From assembly GCA_035048485.1 (NCBI GenBank), contig CM068583.1, positions 20,621,341 to 20,685,340 on the forward strand: DNA of 64,000 nucleotides, read 5' to 3'. The notes under the pieces were generated by a model. The model did not search any database, was not told the origin of the DNA, and saw only the letters and a list, made by a program, of their open reading frames with translations. Source of the DNA: Pteria penguin. Lineage: Eukaryota > Mollusca > Bivalvia > Pterioida > Pteriidae. This document shows, one piece after another, positions 58,813-64,000 of this stretch. The position numbers and the translations under genes were made by a program. Each line of letters begins with the position of its first letter. Position 1 is the first letter of the stretch.

Positions 58813-60470
58813 CGACAACTACAGCATGTCAGTTTGTGAGCAATTTGGGTATTATATATCTGTCAATGTATATTATATTTTTAAGGTTTAAAAACACCTG
58901 AAACTCCTGTTATCCAACCCTGACCGGTTTGTTCCGTGTATTGACTGAAGTCAAAGAATTATATTTGAAAAAGCATGAATTATCTAATATGTCCACTCAA
59001 GAATCTACATTTACAATATTCCATTTATACATTGAAAATAACAAACAAATGAAATACATGTAATCGTTTATCTAAAGTAAGAAAACAACGAAAAAGTATA
59101 CAAACAAAAAGCAACCGATAAATAAGTAAATAAATAAATAAATAGATAGATAAATAAATAAATAAAAGGATTAAGATTGATACAGAGTAATCCAAATGTA
59201 GTTTAAAATATCTTTATGTAAATTACGCAAAGTAGTTATTCCTATTACACGCATTGTTTTTACAGCTAATGTTTTAGAAAAAAAATATGACTAACAGACA
59301 TCGTTTGCCTTATGCACTAGTGCATTTTTTCATCATGATTTTATTTGTTGAATAGTGAATAGTGGGATTAAGAACAATGATTACATTTGTTTGAAATGAA
59401 TATCCATCGTTTAAATATAGATATAATTTATACATTATGTACATGTTTATTATATTTCGATTTATTTAACTACTATTTGAAAAAAAAAATACCGATTTGA
59501 TTTTGATAAAATGCTTTACTTATTTGAAATTTGCAAAAATGTTATCCAGAGAACATAATACATGTATTTCAACTAAATTTAAGTTGTATTTATGAAAGGC
59601 TTGTAGATACTGATCTAGTTTCTATTGAATAGATAAAAAGGTATATAGAAGAATCGGCTTCCCTTCCATGTATATATTAACACAAAGTTGTAAAACCGAG
59701 AGGTGCGTAGCAAAGAGGATCCAACTATTTATTGAATAGGTGAGATGATTGCAATGAAAAGGAGTTATAAAGGAAATTATTATTAAATCGGGTATTTTAT
59801 TCAGTTTTTAAAATGATGCCGGCCTAAAATATTTAAAAAAAATGACAGTTTGGGTTAAAATTGGTTAGATTTTTACAACTCTAGACAAAGCTGTGAACCT
59901 CCTAGATATCTTGCCTTCGAACTTGACAATGTACAATTCGGCCATGTGTCATCATTTTCATTTTTAAATTTACTTGGGGTGGTAAATGCAAATGTCTTGC
60001 TTTAATTTTTGTACATGTATTTATTATCCCCAAATAAATTTAAAAAAAATATGACGCATGTACTGTATTCATATTTATATACCATCACATACTCTAAACT
60101 TCAATAAACCTAGAACTTAAGTAGGTTGCATCATATATATTGATAGATAATTATTATTAATAAAGAAATAGATGTTGTTCTATCATTTATATCATCCCTC
60201 TATCTCGATCTATAGGATTTTATTTTTCATTGTACATGTACATAAATTATGATGAAGTTCAGAAATAATGAATTGCATTCCACAAAATTTCTACTTACTT
60301 TTAATGCATGTAGAGTTCAAAGACCGACTATCGGTGAAGGTGATGACAGATTTAGATTCCAAAACCGAAGGGGAAGCACTTGGCCTGTCATCTTTCACGT
60401 TTTCACAATTATTAGATAAAATATTCGCAATAGAAAACAAACTACTTTTAGTTTTGTCTGTATTCGTCAT
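58077..60470 (-). CDS. Hmx: HMX/NK5-type homeobox transcription factor, two exons
   Basis: Exons 60470-60299 and 58693-58077 (minus strand) join in phase (57 codons plus one base, then two bases) to 262 residues. An eh1-like repressor motif, FSIANILSN, lies at residues 12-20, where HMX and other NK proteins carry one. A serine/acidic region follows, then the homeodomain at 161-220: [20 protein letters not shown], with [20 protein letters not shown] and [17 protein letters not shown], including W48, Q50 and N51. The [10 protein letters not shown] start and RYLSS.ER...A..L.LTETQVK text are diagnostic of HMX. The usual C-terminal HMX motifs after the homeodomain are absent; a short proline/tyrosine tail ends GRPMFYF. 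HMX proteins regulate sensory and neural development in other animals. This is a divergent member or paralogue. Confidence 0.87.
58780..58812. repeat. CAA microsatellite
   Basis: About eleven copies of ACA/CAA in the HMX-type intron. Confidence 0.9.
59119..59167. repeat. AAAT/AGAT microsatellite
   Basis: Tetranucleotide tract AAATAAGTAAATAAATAAAT continuing with AGATAGAT, in the HMX-type intron. Confidence 0.85.
60299..60470 (-). CDS. Hmx: HMX-type exon 1 (eh1-like motif)
   Basis: It encodes residues 1-57, starting [20 protein letters not shown]. The ATG at 60470-60468 is the first after an in-frame TGA (60494-60492). The exon ends GCATTAAAA followed by GTAAGT, a strong donor, phase 1, matching the homeobox exon. 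The FSIANILS motif matches the N-terminal eh1/TN-type motif of NK-class proteins, which binds Groucho co-repressors. A longer plus-strand frame over the same DNA (60268-60519) is a shadow. Confidence 0.82.
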
Positions 60471-61980
60471 CGTGAATGTCCTTTTACTGTTTCATCGACG
60501 AGTAAAGTGTAGAAAATGACACATTTTCGTGGTTATATTGATATTTTATGTACCGAGTATCGGCAAATTTCAAACAGATCATTGCATGATAAAGATACTT
60601 GCGACGTCACAAATGGGGGCTGAAACCAACATGGGTCATCTGTGCGATTAGTAATACATTCTTTTCTTTATATTGGTCAAGCGAAGTCAAGCGGTTTGAG
60701 TGGTCAGTAAACGATTATAATTAAGTCGAGTTGGACCAAATGATTTAGTACGTGATAAGTGTAACTTTCAATTTGTAACCCTACCCGTAATAGGAGCATA
60801 GTTAGTACGGCGCTTATCGACCATCTTTTCTTGGGGCGGTGCTACTTTAATAGCGCCTTAATCACTGTTTTCTACTTGATGAATTCCCTTTAACACGCTA
60901 TACAGCTTCTCAGATGGACCGTAGTCAACTGACCATTGGCCAAAGTTGACCACTGAAAGAAATACACTTGCTCGTAAGTCCTAACTCATTCTTTGATGCC
61001 GACGTAACTTTCTATGGACACGAAAAGACAGTCGATTTGTCTCAGCTGCCGAGATTGTGAAGAGCGACGTCCCAGCCAGCGTGCTATAATTATGACCAAT
61101 CGATTGCCGACTCTGTTACCTGAGGGTTTATTGGGAGGCACGAGACATCAGATCTCACTATAATTAAACATATTTATTCATAATCTTCTATTTATGCGGC
61201 ATATGTCCCATCATTCCACGCTGTGTAACTGTACGTGTTTCTACTCACGCACGCCCACAGTTTATCGCTAAGATCATCGCTGTTTAGAATAGAATTAATA
61301 TTACACACAATAGAACATGTGTAAGTAAAGCGTACATTACGTAATTATAAAGCAAGTGTTTGGCATTATAGCAGTTAAGGTTCTGTTAGGGCGTTGTTTT
61401 CTCAATTACATGTAATCAGAGACATAGACTACTGAAAGTAGTGAAAAATAAAAAAAAAACACCCCCCCCCCAAAACCCCACCAAAAACAAGCAAAGAAAA
61501 ACAAACAAAAAACCTCCCAACCCCCACCCCCCCCCCAAAAAAAAAATTAAAAAAAAACAAACAAACAAACAATTTCATTCGATAATGCACAAATGAGTTG
61601 GAAATGTCCTCGTTTTAATTGAATACAAAAATGAATACTGAATAGATAAATAAATAGATAAATAAATAAATACTAATTAATTAATTAATTGATTAATGAT
61701 CTATGATGTACCTACTCTATTTGTTACGTAAAGAATATTAATCAGATTAAAGAACAATCTAATTTTTAAATAGCATTTCTTCAGGTATTTAATAATGTAA
61801 ACTAATATCAGAAATCATCCCTGAAAATCTTACCAGAGAAAAAAAACAACAACACAGAGAACATAATTAATTCTAAATTTTATGATAATATATGATAAGA
61901 CTTAGGGGGAAAGGGAAGTCTTAAACTTTTTGATGCACGGTATGCACATATTAAGAGATTTTTTATATTAAATATATATA
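60471..61980. other. 5' flank of the HMX-type gene
   Basis: The segment 60780-61260 is less AT-rich than its surroundings and may hold the promoter or an enhancer, but no binding site can be assigned with confidence. An A/C low-complexity tract lies at 61446-61575 and AAAT/TTAA repeats at 61640-61700. Confidence 0.4.
61446..61575. repeat. A/C low-complexity tract
   Basis: Alternating A runs and C runs (AAACACCCCCCCCCC..., CAAACAAACAAAC). Of no evident function. Confidence 0.85.
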
Positions 61981-62029
61981 TAATTGCGGTGTTCAGAGAA
62001 ATCAACATTACCTGGGGTAAAACACCGAA

Positions 62030-62592
62030 CTTGCACCAATACATCGGCTTCTTACATAATCAGAACCAAGTCCCTGGGAGAACCACCGACACAGATTTCG
62101 TACATAACCAGAACCGAGAGTCTTGGAGTGAACCAGCGACCTTTGGCCGATACACAGACTTCCTACATAACCAGAACCGAGAGTCCCAGAGTGAACCAGC
62201 GACCTTTGACCAATACATACATAACCACAACCGAGAGTCCCTGAGTCACCCACCGACCTTTGGCCGATACAAAGACTTCCTACATAACCACAACCGAAAG
62301 TCCCGGAGTGTATTACAGACCTTTGGTCGATACACAGATTTCCTACATAAACAGAACCGAAAGTCCTGGAATGACCCACCCACATTTGGTCGTTACACAA
62401 ACTTCCTACGTAACCACAACCGAGAGTCCCGGAGTGACCCACCAACCATTGGCCGATACAATGACTTCATACATAACCAGAACTGAAAGTCCCGGAGTGC
62501 AGCACCGACCTTTGGCCGTACTTAGACTTCCCGAATAACCAGAACCGAGAGTCCCAAAGAGGGTCACCGACCTTTGGCCGATACATCGGCTT
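62030..62592. repeat. 63-bp minisatellite, about 9 copies, open in several frames
   Basis: A unit of about 63 bases with TTCCTACATAACCAGAACCG, AGAGTCCCGGAGTGACCCAC and CGACCTTTGGCCGATACACA is repeated from 62030 to 62592; one unit is shorter. Because 63 is 21 codons, each frame repeats a fixed 21-residue phrase (plus strand: FLHNQNRES and PPTFGRYTD; minus strand: GSLCIGQRS and SGTLGCGYV). No frame opens with a supported ATG and no splice context is clear. It lies 1.6 kb upstream of the HMX-type start. Most likely a minisatellite; a repeat-containing exon is not excluded. Confidence 0.9.
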
Positions 62593-62599
62593 CCCTCCA

Positions 62600-64000
62600 G
62601 AATCCAGACTTTGAGACGCTACCTGACTCAACGTGGCCGTAGAAACCCTGTAGTGGACAATGATCACAAACATTTTATTTTCATGAGCATTGCCCAATAT
62701 CTTAAAATTACTGAACACTGTCACGGAATATTATAGAACATTTTGTCGAATTTTCGTTAACATTATCACTTTTAATCTGTGGACATTAAGGTTCCTGGAT
62801 GTTGCTTGATTAAAGAGAGTGGTGTCAATTATACAAATTCCTGGTCAAATTTGACTCAAGTGTACGAATTTATTTTGTGACAAACATTTTCGGAACCATA
62901 AGGTACAAGGTTTCAGAGATAAATTGCTAGATAGAGGAATAATGTGTCGCGTGAGATAACATCATCTTCATTGTTACCTGGCCGGGGTACGGTGACCGCT
63001 AACATTCCACTATTTTTCCTCCCTCTTTAAGTTGAAAAGTTATTGCGCATGAATGAAGCGTGTGTAATCGCGGGCAAAAAAAAATCATGAAAATTGTTTT
63101 TGAATCAAAAATTGTTATTATGTATTTCTTATACATTAATAAAAAGGACACCATATTTCTCATATGTACAGAGTATAAAATTGATAAGAATTTGCTGAAA
63201 CACAATATTGATAGCCAGAAATACTGTTGAAATAAAAAAAAATCAGATTATAGACTATATGAATATTTCATCTCTGATAATCTGTAAATGTTTTACGTGT
63301 ACTGATTTAGTTTATTTTTATGAAATTATATTTCAAAATCAAACTAATAATTTAAAATCTCAAGTCTTTACACATGGTTGTGAAAGCATTGTGAAAGATT
63401 TCGAAAATAATGATTTACAGCAGAACAAAAGCAATTTACAAAAAAAAATGTTGATATGAAAGTGACCTAATTCCTTGAAGTCACTATTGAAAATTTTTTT
63501 ACAGGAAAAAATCATCATATCTTTTCAAATACTGATTTTTACAGCCTCAGCGAACAAAGAAAGCTTCGAACAAAACGTTTATGGAATATTATGGAATAAA
63601 ATTATATATTTTTCTTGAAGCGTATATTAGTGATCATATATAAGCTTATAAAAGAGGAAACTGTTTTTCAAAACGATTGAAAAACAAAAAAAAAAAGAAA
63701 GAAAGAAAGAAAGATTTATAATGGTAGAGTGGTTTTCAGTACAAAAAGGAGTCACTGTTAAAAACAAATAGCATGATAAAGATTATGGAGAAACCGCAGT
63801 ATAACTGATATTATTCTCAAATTACAATAAGAGAAATGGTGTAGTTATATCTAAGATGATTTCATCTCGTTGTAATTATTGAATTCTTAACAATTTTCCA
63901 TGAAAAACAGATTTGCGAAAATGACAGGCGACTGATTTTACGAAGTTTTCTCGTTCTAAATCATTTTTTGACAAGTTTTTGACGGAAAGCGTTGATAGCG
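62600..64000. other. Non-coding right flank, nothing recognised
   Basis: AT-rich, with an AAAG microsatellite at about 63690-63714. The short frames at 62999-63205 and 63208-63459 show no family features. Confidence 0.5.

Larger units (their letters stand above)
58694..60298 (-). other. Hmx: HMX-type gene intron
   Basis: 1.6 kb, AT-rich. Contains a (CAA)n tract (58780-58812) and an AAAT/AGAT microsatellite (59119-59167). Nothing else recognised. Confidence 0.7.

Noticed and set aside
60268..60519. 83-codon plus-strand frame ending in a hydrophobic stretch ([15 protein letters not shown])
   Set aside because: It overlaps HMX-type exon 1 on the other strand. That exon has a phase-matched junction and an eh1-like motif, so the hydrophobic plus-strand stretch is a by-product.

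Overview
The window is AT-rich animal nuclear DNA. It has small exons with GT/AG splice sites, long introns, many short interspersed and inverted-repeat elements, and homopolymer C/G tracts. The protein families and the repeat styles (tRNA-headed SINEs, divergent arrays of 'GACCTTGACCAAGGTCA' type, elements ending near CTCACCTGAG/CTCAGGTGAGC) fit a lophotrochozoan, most likely a bivalve mollusc. The species cannot be named from the sequence alone.

Three protein-coding genes can be reconstructed exon by exon. (1) 3971-31493, plus strand: a nuclear receptor of the HR96/NR1J type, five coding exons, 464 residues, with P-box ESCKA and a C-terminal AF-2 helix. (2) 46467-53290, minus strand: a mitochondrial GrpE-type nucleotide exchange factor (GRPEL-like), three exons, 234 residues. 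(3) 58077-60470, minus strand: an HMX/NK5-type homeobox transcription factor, two exons, 262 residues. Its short first exon carries an eh1-like motif and joins the homeobox exon in phase. The genes are functionally unrelated (ligand-regulated transcription, mitochondrial protein import and folding, developmental patterning); no operon or functional cluster is visible.

Most of the remaining sequence is intron or intergenic DNA shaped by repeats. From left to right: a large foldback element (862-1668); the receptor's 15-kb first intron with several MITEs, a SINE and an 80-bp minisatellite (14361-15195); more SINEs and MITEs in introns 2-4, with a 42-bp minisatellite and a 630-bp element with inverted ends in intron 4; a degenerate repeat directly after the receptor stop codon; about 9 kb with no recognisable gene; a dead minus-strand non-LTR retrotransposon (41165-43087) whose reverse-transcriptase C-terminal coding segment has expanded into a 29-bp, roughly 35-copy array; further SINEs, MITEs and a 2.5-kb bivalve-type repeat in the GrpE gene; a ~145-bp degenerate array (54050-55276); a nested set of inverted-repeat elements (55338-56900); the HMX gene; and a 63-bp (21-codon) array upstream of it (62030-62592).

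No convincing new multi-gene system is present. The most unusual observations are the minisatellite born inside a retrotransposon coding region, the divergent HMX gene, the nested inverted-repeat elements and the 63-bp array that stays open on both strands.
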